Positions 21,733 through 33,083 of a stretch of 64,000 bases of DNA are shown piece by piece. Position 1 is the stretch's first letter; each line of letters begins with the position of its first letter. The stretch is from Rheum nobile. Taxonomy: Eukaryota; Streptophyta; Magnoliopsida; Caryophyllales; Polygonaceae. A program made the position numbers and the translations under genes. The stretch spans positions 8,474,501-8,538,500 of the forward strand of contig WOAB01000109.1 of NCBI GenBank assembly GCA_027886185.1. The letters run 5' to 3'. The notes under the pieces are model-generated. The model had not been told where the DNA came from and did not search any database. It worked only from the letters and a program-made list of their open reading frames with translations.

Positions 21733-22294
21733 ACAGACGGAACTGAAGGAAGTAAAGCGCATCTTTCGATACCTCAAAGGAATGGACCATCTATGTCTAT
21801 GGTATCCCAAGAACTGTGACTTCAATCTTGTTGGATTCACATACGCTGATTTTGCTGGGCACGTTGTAGATCGCAAAAGCACCTCTGGAACGACACAATT
21901 TCTTGGTCCCTGTCTTGTCTAATGGGGTTCCAAGAAGCAAAACTCTGTGGCCCTCTCCACTGCAGAAGTTGAATACGTAGCCGCAGCAAGTTGTTGTGCT
22001 CAGGTACTGTGGCTTAAACAACAACTGGAAGACTTTGGTATGTCTCTTGGCACCGTTCCCATTATGTGTGATAATACTAGTGTCATTAACATCTCAAAAA
22101 ATCTAGTTCATCATTCACGTACCAAGCACATTGACATTCGTCATCATTTTCTATGTGATAATGTTGACATGGGCTTTATTAGAATGAAACATTGTAGGAC
22201 CGGAAATCAAGTGGCAGACATCTTCACCAAAGCACTAGACAAAGGTCCATTCGAGTATCTTCGATTACTCTTTGGCATGATCTCTCTGAATTGA
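21733..22294 (+). pseudogene. Element D RT end and RNase H
   Basis: VKRIFRYLKG marks the end of copia RT. RNase H follows with YADFAGHVVDRKSTSG (usually DADxAG, so the first Asp is Tyr), WGSKKQNSVALSTAEVEY, CDNTSVINISKN, RTKHIDIRHHF and the terminal VADIFTKAL. One in-frame TAA at 21920-21922 separates CLV from WGSKK. The domain order agrees with Ty1/copia, where RNase H is the last pol domain. Confidence 0.85.
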
Positions 22295-23111
22295 GGACCT
22301 TCACACCCATTATTCCCTCAATGCTTGGCTAACTTGTGTCACAGATATCATGAAGTTCCTTACTTTCATTGCCTTTTATGACATTGCTATTTCCTGATTT
22401 TTTGTATGCTCGAATTACCTTGCCTTAGGGTCTAGCTTCTTTGTCTTTTGATTTGTGTTGAATTACTTGATTGCATGCTAACATCTTATTTGAGACCCAA
22501 AACAACCAATTTGATGATTGAACCCTCATTACAAGCCCACATGATAATTGGTTGTACTTCCTACCATTGTCTTGATTCAGGTAAACGTTCCCTATGATCC
22601 TTATTTGATAATGCTTTTTACTGGGAATAATTATCTGAGTTATTTTCTCCCTACCATTTGTTTGGATATACTATATTTTGTGTGAACCCATCATTGAAAT
22701 ATCCAGACAAGCCTCACAAACACTCTTGGTCTCAGGGGGAACGACGATTGTTGCTCAGATTGAGGGGGAACAAATGTGTATGGAACGTGGAATTTGAATC
22801 AGTGGCTAGTAGTTATTGGGGTGCAGGTGAACGTTGGAACGACTCTCTGCGAGATTTGACTGCTCTGGGGCAGGAACAGTGATGCGGTAAACGAAGTGAA
22901 AAGTGGCTGTTAGCGGAAGAGAGAGAAACGAGTTATTGAAGGAAATTTTGAAAGCCGGTTGAGATATTTGGAAAGATTTTATCTTGAAAAAGATTTTATC
23001 TTTCCTATAAATAATTGATATTCCATTCAAGTTCTTCACCGCCAATCTCTTTATTCTCTACTCTCTCAAATCTCTCATCCCTTTGCCGCCTCTCAAAGCT
23101 CTCTGATTTCC
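22295..23111 (+). other. Non-coding region between pol and env-like ORF, element D
   Basis: No supported ORF is present. The stretch includes two purine-tract-like copies (tcagggggaacg near 22733 and tgagggggaac near 22761) that resemble the true tract at 42151-42167. Repeated purine tracts are a described Sirevirus trait. Confidence 0.65.
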
Positions 23112-23322
23112 ATGGATTCTCCAAGCAAAATTCTCTTCACCAATACAATGTCTGAGGCTGAGATGGACGCCTATATTATTCAACTCCAATAGGCCAGGGC
23201 CGCCTGTGCTACACCGACTCCCATCGGTGTGCCGACGTCTGTTGTGGAAATTGCTCACGCCGCCGTCCAACAAACTATGGACCCCTCTGCGTCTACATCG
23301 ACACCTACACCGACGCCGTCCC
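23112..23322 (+). pseudogene. Element D env-like ORF, first part (split by element C)
   Basis: An ATG at 23112 starts MDSPSKILFTNTMSEAE. One stop follows at 23190, after which Thr/Pro-rich text runs to the insertion site of C. It lies in the place of the env-like ORF of Sireviruses and is continued beyond C at 40403. The role of this ORF in plants is not established. Confidence 0.6.
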
Positions 23323-25703
23323 TGTAACACCCCCAAATCTTAACCCATTTGGAAATGTATTACCGCCAGTGACCTCGGTTTTCCTCACCGAAGCCACCCA
23401 AGGCTTTACCGTTTAAATACAATCCATGGAACACTTATGATACAAAATCATCATAATATTCGATTAAAGCATGAGTCCCGGAATTACATCCCAATTCCGA
23501 ATAGGACTAAATACAGATTTAAACAAAATACAGAGTAAATAAGTTACAGCGGAAGTCTTTCTTAAAATATTACAAAAAGGGTTGTGATCATCATGATCAC
23601 CTGCCCAAGGTTCTCAACCTGATTAAAACATTAAAAACATCCAAAAACCATCGTCGTCTTCATAGTCATTCTAGTCTCCTCATATCTGCGCTCTATCTGA
23701 TGTGCTGAATCGAACGGATGACACCAGCCAACCATGCAGAGAACAATTTTGGTTGGTTAGTCTAATGAAAGACCATGCAAGGGCACAAAGCAGAAGGTTC
23801 TAAGTAGTCGTATTAGGTTAGACTCATCGTCTCTCGAATAACAGTCGAGTACGATAGTCAACCACCATACTGCTACTGGAATACAGCAAAAGGCATGCAT
23901 GAGAGAAGATTCTGGAAGACCGAGTCTTCCCAGAAATCAACTCGAAAGATGACTCCAACGAAATGAGTCTTATAGGAAGATATTACAAAGTCTGGAACAA
24001 CACAGAATCACAGAGTTACAGTATTACAGTATCGCATTCGAGCGACTAAAAGTTAAGACGAGCTTTCCTAGCTGCACTAGCACCTAGCTGCACTACTCGC
24101 CCAGGGTATATTAATTATGTGCGACAACGGCACTTATCTTATGATATTCTCAAACGCACAACACGTTATAAGCTTTTAAATGTATATATCCCATGGATCC
24201 TATACATATAGTATTAGGTGGGGCTTAACCACCTCTCTACTAGATTCCAAGATTTGTGACACTAGCTAAGTGCACCCCTTCTATACTCGTGTATCAGAGG
24301 TTAGGTCATGACCGTCCATATGGTATCAGGTGGGGTCTAGCCACCTCTCTACCAAATTATAAAGAAATGACTGGATCCTAACGAATCCAACGTTCCTAAC
24401 TACTAGTGCTAACTAAACAGTCCAAGCACAACAATAGTCCACAAACATCAACATAACCGCCCTTAAGGCTATCAACATAAATATATATTCATAATAGCGT
24501 TGTTCTAATAGATATACAACCTATTATAATATCATATTTTAGTTCTCCAAAACAATTAACAAAACTGTTCCCAGACGAACACAGTATTCATTCCAAATTA
24601 ATTACTCAATTAAACAACTGATAATTAATGGAAACATGGAATGATGAGCAAGAGCGAACCGCCACTTGCCTTAAATCCGCAGAAGCTTAAACGAAGCTAG
24701 GTACGACGACAACTGGTTTCCGGGCTCGAAGCAAGGACGTATCTGGCAACACAGATTCCTTCGGATCGACCCATAAAGAAACCCTAAGTTAGATTCTACA
24801 ACAACGAGTACAAATCTAAAGAATAACGAAAGGAATCGAAAGGAACGAAGCCGATCGAAAGCCACAGAAGCCAAGGCCGAAACAAGCCAAGAGCTTCTGG
24901 GCAGCGGTCGCCGCCTGTTTGTGGCGGCGGTCGCCGCCTGCCTTACAGCGGGCGCCGCTACGAACACCGGGAAAATTTACGAGAAGCACCAAACTCATCG
25001 ACGACGATCGTTTTGCCTCTCATTTGCCTTACTTTGGATTCTAAGCTTCCAAGGGCCTCCAAAGCTTCACTTTGCAACTGGAATAACACCAAATGGAGCT
25101 CCGGCGATCGATTGTGAATTATCCGGCGAAAGCTTAAATTTACGGCGAGTGATTTATGGGGAGATTGAGCTTCGGATTTGTGCTCAATTCAGCTCCCAAA
25201 TCCTCCTTTAAATAGCCAAAACTCCAGGGGACAACCAAGGGCACGTGGAGGGCTAAGATCAGAGGTCATCCGATTCGCCGACCACCACAGAGTCAAGCCG
25301 GCGAGGCAGAGCTAGGCCTGCACCTAGGCGGCGGTCGCTGCCCATTTTGGCCGGCGGCGGTCGCTGTTTTTTTGGCGCCACTTGCCAACTTGTCGGGAAG
25401 AGGATGACGATGTCAGAGCCTGTCAGGCGGCGGTCGCCGCCTGCCTTACGGCGGTCGCCGCCAAGCCCATTTTTCGTCCGTTAAGCTTGGAACAACAAGG
25501 TCTTAATCCGGGATAAATAATAATCGTACACGAACGAGTATTAAGTCCCAAAATACGTCGACTGTATATTATTTCACTTAGAAAAATATTACAGAGATTA
25601 AGAACATTACAGAATGTCTTTCTGTCTCCGAAATTAAATCGACGTACACAACAGACTTTCAGGTAATTTCCAAAATACCCTTATAGAAATACGGGATATC
25701 ATA
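23323..25703 (-). repeat. 3' LTR of element C
   Basis: The 2381-bp LTR runs from tgtaacaccccc to gggatatcata and is nearly identical to 38016-40397. It has GC-rich hairpins of the GGCGGTCGCC type at 24898-24959, 25340-25371 and 25427-25460, and a TATTTAAA promoter-like box near 25206-25213. Confidence 0.9.
24898..25460. repeat. GC-rich palindrome groups in the C LTR (left copy)
   Basis: Units such as GGCGGCGGTCGCCGCC are near-perfect palindromes. They cluster at 24898-24959, 25340-25371 and 25427-25460, on both sides of the promoter-like box. They occupy places equivalent to the CACCGC/GCGGTG hairpins of the A LTR but have a different sequence. Confidence 0.75.
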
Positions 25704-25716
25704 TCACCTCCCCCTT
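25704..25716 (-). other. Polypurine tract of element C
   Basis: On the minus strand AAGGGGGAGGTGA abuts the 3' LTR. A duplicated copy lies at 30018-30030. Confidence 0.75.
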
Positions 25717-26904
25717 AAAAGAAGTTTCGACCCCGAAACTTTGGTCGCAAATAACTCGGGAAAACGTCTGAGCATATCTGCTTCAGTTTCCCATGTTTCC
25801 CAAGTAACTTCTTCAGTCCCTGACTTGGACCACAAAATTCATACCAACGGTACGATCTTGTTGCGCAATTGCTTCTCACGACGCTCGAGAATGCGCACAT
25901 GCATCTCTTCGTAGGTACCATTTGCCTGAATCTCGATGTCCTCGTAGCTCAGCACATGAGACTCATCTGGTACGTATTTCCTTAGCAAGGATACGTGGAA
26001 CACATTATGCACTAGGTGTGCCGATGGCGGCAATGCCAAGCGGTATGCTAGAGATCCCACTCTATCAAGAATCTCGAATGGTCCCACGTAGCGAGGGTTA
26101 AGCTTCCCACGCTTACCAAATCTGAACACACCCTTGGATGAGGATACTTTGACAAATACTTTGTCACCAACCTCGAACTCGATAGTCCTACGCTTCTGAT
26201 CCGCGTAAGACTTCTGTCGACTTTGGGCGGTCAACATCCTCTGTCTAATCAAAACAATGTCCGAAGCTGTTCTCTCGACCAACTCTGGTCCGAGCAGAAT
26301 CTTGTCGGCTTTCTCATCCCAACAAATCGGAGATCTGCATCTGCGACCATACAAAGCTTCGAACGGAGCCATCTTGATAGTAGCATGCCATCTATTTTTG
26401 TATGTGAACTCAATCAGACTCAGGCTGTCTTCCCAGCTAGTCGGACGATCGAGTACACATGCTCTTAGTATATCCTCCAAGGTCTGGATGGTCCTTTCAG
26501 ACTGTCCATCCGTTTGAGGATGAAACGCTGTACTGAATCTCAATTCAGTTCCCATGGCCTTGTAAAGTTCTTGCCAAAATCTTGACATGAATCGGCCATC
26601 TCGATCCGATATAATGGTCTTGGGGATACCATGCAAACGGATAATCTCCTTATGGTAAACTTCTGCTAACTTCTGGGTTTCCCATGTGGTCTTGATGGCT
26701 ATGAAATGAGCACTCTTCGTAAGCCGGTCCACAATTACCCATATAGCATCTTTTTGACTTCGAGTCTTTGGTAGCCCAATGATGAAGTCTATGGCGATGT
26801 CTTTCCATTTCCATTCTGGCACGGGGAGAGGTAGCAACTCACCACCTGGTCTACGGTGTTCGATCTTGACCTTTTGGCAAGTTAAGCATTTTGCCACGAA
26901 GTCT
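25717..26904 (-). pseudogene. Element C integrase core and chromodomain, duplicate copy 1
   Basis: On the minus strand the frame starts with the last zinc ligands (CLTCQKVKIEHRRPGG). It contains the integrase core with D (VIVDRLTKSAHF), D (ISDRDGRF) and E (TDGQSERTIQTLED), the GPY/F module (YVGPFEILDRVGSLAYRL) and the start of a chromodomain (RILERREKQLRNKIVPLV). A TGA at 25839-25841 stands where element A has CGG (Arg); after it the chromodomain goes on (ILWSKSGTEEVTWETWE) to about 25720. Chromodomains direct integration into marked chromatin. The N-terminal zinc finger is separated by insertion E. Confidence 0.85.
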
Positions 26905-27856
26905 GCTACAAGAAGTACGTCCATAGAACCTATACGCAACATACACCACAAGAAGTAAGTTGCACCAAGCAAAAGAAACAAGTCCAAGCCAAGTCCTTGA
27001 CTCAAAAGTGACCCAAGAAATTTTCCGCAGGGCGTACTAATTTGGGTTGCTCGTGAGGAGGGAGAGGCTTGAACGTAAGGCAAGAAAACAAGAGCTAGCA
27101 ATTCAAATCCCAAACAACACACAAGTTTCCAAGTGCAAGCAAATCAAATCAAGTTTCTCAGGGTTAATCACAAGAGAGCTGAAAATTTCTAATTGCCCTT
27201 TTTTTTTGTTACTCCGAGTTGCATAGAGACATGGAAGATGAGAAGATGGAGTATGACCGTATGGTGCGTTCTCTGCCTAATTTTTGAAGGCTTCCGTCTT
27301 CCCAACCCTTTTTTTTTATTGATGGAAGGTGAGAATAGTATGTTTGTTTTCGATTTTTGTACGGTCAAACCTTCTTTTTTTTGACTTGATATGATTGCGA
27401 ATCAAGCAAGAAAGAATCACACAAAGCGAGTGCAGGAAAAGAAAGAAGAGACAAGCAACTAGCATGGAAGAAATCAACAACTAACCTAGCAATTAAACCA
27501 AAGATGAAGCAAGACGAGATCAACAAGAACAAGGAAACAAATATGCAATCAAAGGAAACAAGAATTGCTAGAGGGTATATTGTAGGAGTGAGGAACAAGT
27601 AAACAAAACCTAGATGAAATTAGGGTTTGGTCGTGAAGGTGAAGTAGGCGGCGGAGGATGGTGGTGGTGGTGTTTGACGTTGGTGGTGTTTGACGTTGGT
27701 GGTGGGGATCGGCGGTGGTGGCGAATGGTGGTGGTGGGGATCGGCGGTGGTTGCGAACGGTGGTGGTGGTGGTAGAAGAAAAAAAAATTCTAGGGTTTGC
27801 TAGCGGAAGAATTTCAAGAATCACAAAAGAGAGAAGAATAAACTTAGCTTGGAAAA
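26905..27856 (-). other. Leader-like, non-coding part of insertion E, copy 1
   Basis: No gene is supported. The stretch includes a (GGT)n-rich tandem block at 27650-27775 with internal repeats gtttgacgttggtg (twice) and ggggatcggcggtggt (twice), and poly-T runs near 27200, 27310 and 27375. Confidence 0.6.
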
Positions 27857-27869
27857 GGCTCTGATGCTA
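27857..27869 (-). other. Primer-binding site of insertion E, copy 1
   Basis: On the minus strand the site reads TAGCATCAGAGCC here; the duplicate at 32170-32182 reads TGGCATCAGAGCC. The latter matches the PBS of element G (44500-44512) and differs by one base from the usual TGGTATCAGAGCC. Confidence 0.7.
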
Positions 27870-27871
27870 GT

Positions 27872-28624
27872 TGATGCGAACCACCCCTGGGCGATGTCGC
27901 GATGTAGGATCTTGACTCCTCAAGCTAGGTTGAATCTTCTCCTCCGTAGCCAAAGTGATGGCTTTCCTAGGATTAAAGAGATAACCCTTTCTAACGCGTC
28001 AAAGAGATGACGAAGAGGTCAAAGAGATGACCTTGAGACGGTGAATGATTTGCTCGAAGCGACGAGCTACGGGATAGGTTGATCCGGGGATCGAAGGGTT
28101 GACGTTAGGATTCAAGGAAGGAGCGTACTCAACTTCTAAGGAGCGAACTCAACTTGTAAACTAAAATCCAACGTAAAGAATACAAACTAGGGTTTCAAGT
28201 GTTTAAATAGGTCAAATAAAATAACATAAATTAATATTAAAATTGTTCAGCAAACGAAGAGACCACGAAGCGAAATCGCTGACGCGGGCCGCGACTCGGT
28301 CCAAAACTCGGCCGAGTTCTGGGCCGAGTTGTTGTCTGTAAATGCACTCGAGCAGAGATGGAAAATCGCCGACAACTCGGTCCAGAACTCGGTCGAGTTC
28401 TGGGCCGAGTTCTTCACTGTAGCAGCAACTCGGTTGGGCACGACAATTTCGTCGACAACTCGGTCCGGAACTCGGTCGAGTTCTGGGCCGAGTTCTTCAC
28501 TGTTGCTCCGCTTTCGCGAACTCGTCGTCTTCGTCTTCTTGGTGCGGTCGATTAGGATGAGGCCCCACCTAAGCCTTCATAGGTCACGAGGAGGACCCAT
28601 TTAGGACTAGATGAACCCGTATCA
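27872..28624 (-). repeat. LTR of insertion E, copy 1
   Basis: The 753-bp LTR has ends TGATACGGGTT...GGTTCGCATCA on the minus strand; the ends form an imperfect inverted repeat. A PBS follows its end. It has a cluster of AACTCGG(C/T)CGAGTT palindromes at 28291-28499. Confidence 0.7.
28291..28499. repeat. AACTCGG/CCGAGTT palindrome cluster in the E LTR, copy 1
   Basis: Three groups of paired units (near 28295-28335, 28375-28415 and 28460-28500) each contain aactcggycgagtt followed by ctgggccgagtt. They are regularly spaced by about 85 bp. Confidence 0.8.
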
Positions 28625-28770
28625 CTTGCGTAAGCCCGTGAGACTAAGGATTGTGTGGCTCGTTCCATGGCTCTAGCGCAGGCTCTTGTCATCGGACCAG
28701 CCGAGCGCAACTTCATTGCGTCCTCTTCGTCCTGCGCCGTCATCAAGGGAGTTATGGAGCTATCATCCCA

Positions 28771-29814
28771 CTTCATGTTTGGCCACCAAAACTTCTTCCG
28801 AAGATCCTTGTACATCTTGCTAGAGCCAGGATGTACAGAATAAGCTAAAGAATGAGCTTCTCTCATTACTAAATGGCGAAGACCTTCTGTGTCAGGCACA
28901 CAGATCCGGTCTTGAAACCAGAGTGATCCATCATCCTGAATCACGAAACTGGGAGCCTTCCCGTCCATTACTTCACTGCTTAGCTTCACCAAGATTATGT
29001 CATCGACTTGCCTTTCTTTGATTTGATCTAGTAGCGTAGCCTGAATTTCCAGCATAGTCAGGTACCCTCTACGTTGATCATACAAGACTTCAGCTTCGCA
29101 TGACATTTGATTTAGTTTAGTCTAAGCAGTAAGTAGAGCAACTACTGTCTCGTGCGTTGTCTTCCGGCTCAGTGCATCGGCTACCACGTTAGCCTTGCCC
29201 GGATGATACAACAACTCGATGTCGTAGTCCTTAAGCAACTCTAGCCAGCGGCGTTGTCTCATATTCAACTCCTTTTAAGTAAATATATATTTGAGATTCT
29301 TGTGATCCGTGAAGACTTGGAATTTCACCCCATAGAGAAAATGCCTCCAAATCTTCAGTGCAAAAACTACCGCTGCTAACTCAAGATCGTGTGTCGGATA
29401 GTTTTCTTCATAAGTCTTGAGTTGTCTGGATGCGTAAGCAATCACCTTGCCTCTCTGCATCAATACACAACCCAAACCACATTTTGAAGCATCACTATAG
29501 ACCACATAATCGTCGTTCCCTTCTGGAAGTGCTAACACTGGTGTCGAGGTCAGACGTCGTTTCAATTCCTGAAAACTGGCCTCGTACTTGTCATTCCAGA
29601 CAAATTTCTTGTGGACTTTGCGGAGCAGACCGGTCATAGATAGAGCGATCTTCGAAAATCCCTCCACGAATCGTCTATAATATCCGGCAAGTTTAAGAAA
29701 ACTGTGCACCTCCTTCACGTTCTGAGGCTGCTTCCAATTAGCCACAACTTTAAATTTCTGGGGATCAACCATAACCCCATTCTCATTGATCACATGGCCT
29801 AGGAAAGCCACTTC
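28771..29814 (-). pseudogene. Element C RT end, RNase H and integrase zinc finger start, duplicate copy 1
   Basis: On the minus strand the text starts in the RT connection (VAFLGHVINENGVMV), truncated upstream by the duplication junction. It goes through the thumb, RNase H (VVYSDASKCGLGCVLMQ, YASRQLKTYEENYPTHDLEL, VFTDHKNLKYIFT) and the first half of the integrase zinc finger (REAHSLAYSVHPGSSKMYKDL). A stop lies near 29275 after YIFT and another in the VALLTA region near 29118. Copy 2 is the equivalent with intact upstream RT. Confidence 0.85.
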
Positions 29815-30017
29815 TCTTAATCCGGGATAAATAATAATCGTACACGAACGAGTATTAAGTCCCAAAATATGTCGACTGTATATTATTTCACTTAGAAAAA
29901 TATTACAGAGATTAAGAACATTACAGAATGTCTTTCTGTCTCCGAAATTAAATCGACGTACACAATAGACTTTCAGGTAATTTCCAAAATACCCTTACAG
30001 AAATACGGGGTATCATA
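29815..30017 (-). repeat. Truncated 3' LTR start between the duplicated units of C
   Basis: These 203 bp match 25501-25703, the first part (minus strand) of the 3' LTR. They end at the duplication junction and show that the upstream breakpoint lay inside the LTR. Confidence 0.9.
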
Positions 30018-30030
30018 TCACCTCCCCCTT

Positions 30031-31218
30031 AAAAGAAGTTTCGACCCCAAAACTTAGGTCGCAAATAACTCGGGAAAACGTCTGAGCATATCTGCTTCAG
30101 TTTCCCATGTTTCCCAAGTAACTTCTTCAGTCCCTGACTTGGACCACAAAATTCATACCAACGGTACGATCTTGTTGCGCAATTGCTTCTCACGACGCTC
30201 GAGAATGCGCACAGGCATCTCTTCGTAGGTACCATTTGCCTGAATCTCGATGTCCTCGTAGCTCAGCACATGAGACTCATCTGGTACGTATTTCCTTAGC
30301 AAGGATACGTGGAACACATTATGCACTGGGTGTGCCGATGGCGGCAATGCCAAGCGGTACGCTAGAGATCCCACTCTATCAAGAATCTCGAATGGTCCCA
30401 CGTAGCGAGGGTTAAGCTTCCCACGCTTACCAAATTTGAACACACCCTTGGATGGGGATACTTTGACAAATACTTTGTCACCAACCTCGAACTCGATAGT
30501 CCTACGCTTCTGATCCACGTAAGACTTCTGTCGACTTTGGGCGGTCAACATCCTCTGTCTAATCAAAACAATGTCCGAAGCTGTTCTCTCGACCAACTCT
30601 GGTCCGAGCAGAATCTTGTCGGCTTTCTCATCCCAACAAATCGGAGATCTGCATCTGCGACCATACAAAGCTTCGAACGGAGCCATCTTGATAGTAGCAT
30701 GCCAGCTATTTTTGTATGTGAACTCAATCAGACTCAGGCTGTCTTCCCAGCTAGTCGGACGATCGAGTACACATGCTCTTAGTATATCCTCCAAGGTCTG
30801 GATGGTCCTTTCAGACTGTCCATCCATCTGAGGATGAAACGCTGTACTGAATCTCAATTCAGTTCCCATGGCCTTGTAAAGTTCTTGCCAAAATCTTGAC
30901 ATGAATCGGCCATCTCGATCCGATATAATGGTCTTGGGGATACCATGCAAACGGATAATCTCCTTATGGTAAACTTCTGCTAACTTCTGGGTTTCCCATG
31001 TGGTCTTGATGGCTATGAAATGAGCACTCTTCGTAAGCCGGTCCACAATTACCCATATAGCATCTTTTTGACTTCGAGTCTTTGGTAGCCCAATGATGAA
31101 GTCTATGGCGATGTCTTTCCATTTCCATTCTGGCACGGGGAGAGGTAGCAACTCACCACCCGGTCTACGGTGTTCGATCTTGACCTTTTGGCAAGTTAAG
31201 CATTTTGCCACGAAGTCT
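30031..31218 (-). pseudogene. Element C integrase core and chromodomain, duplicate copy 2
   Basis: This is near-identical to 25717-26904, with the same TGA in the chromodomain (30153-30155). A few substitutions separate the copies (for example PQTDGQ versus PQMDGQ and YKNRW versus YKNSW). Because the stop is shared, it predates the duplication. Confidence 0.85.
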
Positions 31219-33083
31219 GCTACAAGAAGTACGTCCATAGAACCTATACGCAACATACACCACAAGAAGTAAGTTGCACCAAGCAAAAGAAACAAGTCCA
31301 AGCCAAGTCCTTGACTCAAAAGTGACCCAAGAAATTTTCCGCAGGGCGTACTAATTTGGGTTGCTCGTGAGGAGGGAGAGGCTTGAACGTAAGGCAAGAA
31401 AACAAGAGCTAGCAATTCAAATCCCAAACAACACACAAGTTTCCAAGTGCAAGCAAATCAAATCAAGTTTCTCAGGGTTAATCACAAGAGAGCTGAAAAT
31501 TTCTAATTGCCCTTTTTTTTTGTTACTCCGAGTTGCATAGAGACATGGAAGATGAGAAGATGGAGTATGACCGTATGGTGCGTTCTCTGCCTAATTTTTG
31601 AAGGCTTCCGTCTTCCCAACCCTTTTTTTTATTGATGGAAGGTGAGAATAGTATGTTTGTTTTCGATTTTTGTACGGTCAAACCTTTTTTTTTTTGACTT
31701 GATATGATTGCGAATCAAGCAAGAAAGAACCACACAAAGCGAGTGCAGGAAAAGAAAGAAGAGACAAGCAACTAGCAGGGAAGAAATCAACAACTAACCT
31801 AGCAATTAAACCAAAGATGAAGCAAGACGAGATCAACAAGAACAAGGAAACAAATATGCAATCAAAGGAAACAAGAATTGCTAGAGGATATATTGTAGGA
31901 GTGAGGAACAAGTAAACAAAACCTAGATGAAATTAGGGTTTGGTCGTGAAGGTGAAGTAGGCGGCGGAGGATGGTGGTGGTGGTGTTTGACGTTGGTGGT
32001 GTTTGACGTTGGTGGTGGGGATCGGCGGTGGTGGCGAATGGTGGTGGTGGGGATCGGCGGTGGTTGCGAACGGTGGTGGTGGTGGTAGAAGAAAAAAAAA
32101 TTCTAGGGTTTGCTAGCGGAAGAATTTCAAGAATCACAAAAGAGAGAAGAATAAACTTAGCTTGGAAAAGGCTCTGATGCCAGTTGATGCGAACCACCCC
32201 TGGGCGATGTCGCGATGTAGGATCTTGACTCCTCAAGCTAGGTTGAATATTCTCCTCCGTAGCCAAAGTGATGGCTTTCCTAGGGTTAAAGAGATAACCC
32301 TTTCTAACGCGTCAAAGAGATGACGAAGAGGTCAAAGAGATGACCTTGAGACGGTGAATGATTTGCTCGAAGCGACGAGCTACGGGATAGGTTGATCCGG
32401 GGATCGAAGGGTTGACGTTAGGATTCAAGGAAGGAGCGTACTCAACTTCTAAGGAGCGAACTCAACTTGTAAACTAAAATCCAACGTAAAGAATACAAAC
32501 TAGGGTTTCAAGTGTTTAAATAGGTCAAATAAAATAACATAAATTAATATTAAAATTGTTCAGCAAACGAAGAGACCATAAAGCGAAATCGCTGACGTGG
32601 GCCGCGACTCGGTCCAGAACTCGGCCGAGTTCTGGGCCGAGTTGTTGTCTGTAAATGCACTCGAGCAGAGATGGAAAATCGCCGACAACTCGGTCCAGAA
32701 CTCGGTCGAGTTCTGGGCCGAGTTCTTCACTGTAGCAGCAACTCGGTTGGGCACGACAATTTCGTCGACAACTCGGTCTAGAACTCGGTCGAGTTCTGGG
32801 CCGAGTTCTTCACTGTTGCTCCTCTTTCGCGAACTCGTCGTCTTCGTCTTCTTGGTGGGGTCGATTAGGATGAGACCCCACCTAAGCCTTCATAGGTCAC
32901 GAGGAGGACCCATTTAGGACTAGATGAACCCGTATCACTTGCGTAAGCCCGTGAGACTAAGGATTGTGTGGCTCGTTCCATGGCTCTGGAGCAGGCTCTT
33001 GTCATCGGACCAGCCGAGCGCAACTTCATTGCGTCCTCTTCGTTCTGCGCCGTCATCAAGGGAGTTATGGAGCTATCATCCCA
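31219..33083 (-). mobile_element. Insertion E, copy 2
   Basis: This is the duplicate of 26905-28770 with the same order: pol tail, LTR (32185-32936), PBS (32170-32182) and leader. Identical borders in both copies show that E inserted before the 4.31-kb duplication. Confidence 0.8.
32185..32936 (-). repeat. LTR of insertion E, copy 2
   Basis: This is the equivalent of 27872-28624, one base shorter, with the same terminal TGATACGGG...CGCATCA and the palindrome cluster at 32603-32812. Confidence 0.7.

Larger units (their letters stand above)
26905..28770 (-). mobile_element. Insertion E, copy 1: pol tail, one LTR, PBS and leader
   Basis: The insert splits the integrase zinc finger of C between ...FWWPNMK and VADFVAKCLTC. 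On the minus strand it reads pol C-terminal tail (28770-28625; QDEEDAMKLRSAGPMTRA), LTR (28624-27872), PBS (27869-27857) and leader (27856-26905). A full element would have LTR-leader-genes-LTR, so this order is circularly permuted with one LTR. The tail and PBS type resemble chromoviruses J and G. Confidence 0.75.

Noticed and set aside
22658..22882. Plus-strand ORF of 74 codons in the D 3' region
   Set aside because: It has no domain, lies among purine-tract repeats and is not conserved in any other element in the window.
28291..28499. Regularly spaced palindromes considered as a CRISPR array
   Set aside because: The genome is that of a plant. The units are tandem palindromes within an LTR, with similar rather than unique spacers and no cas genes.
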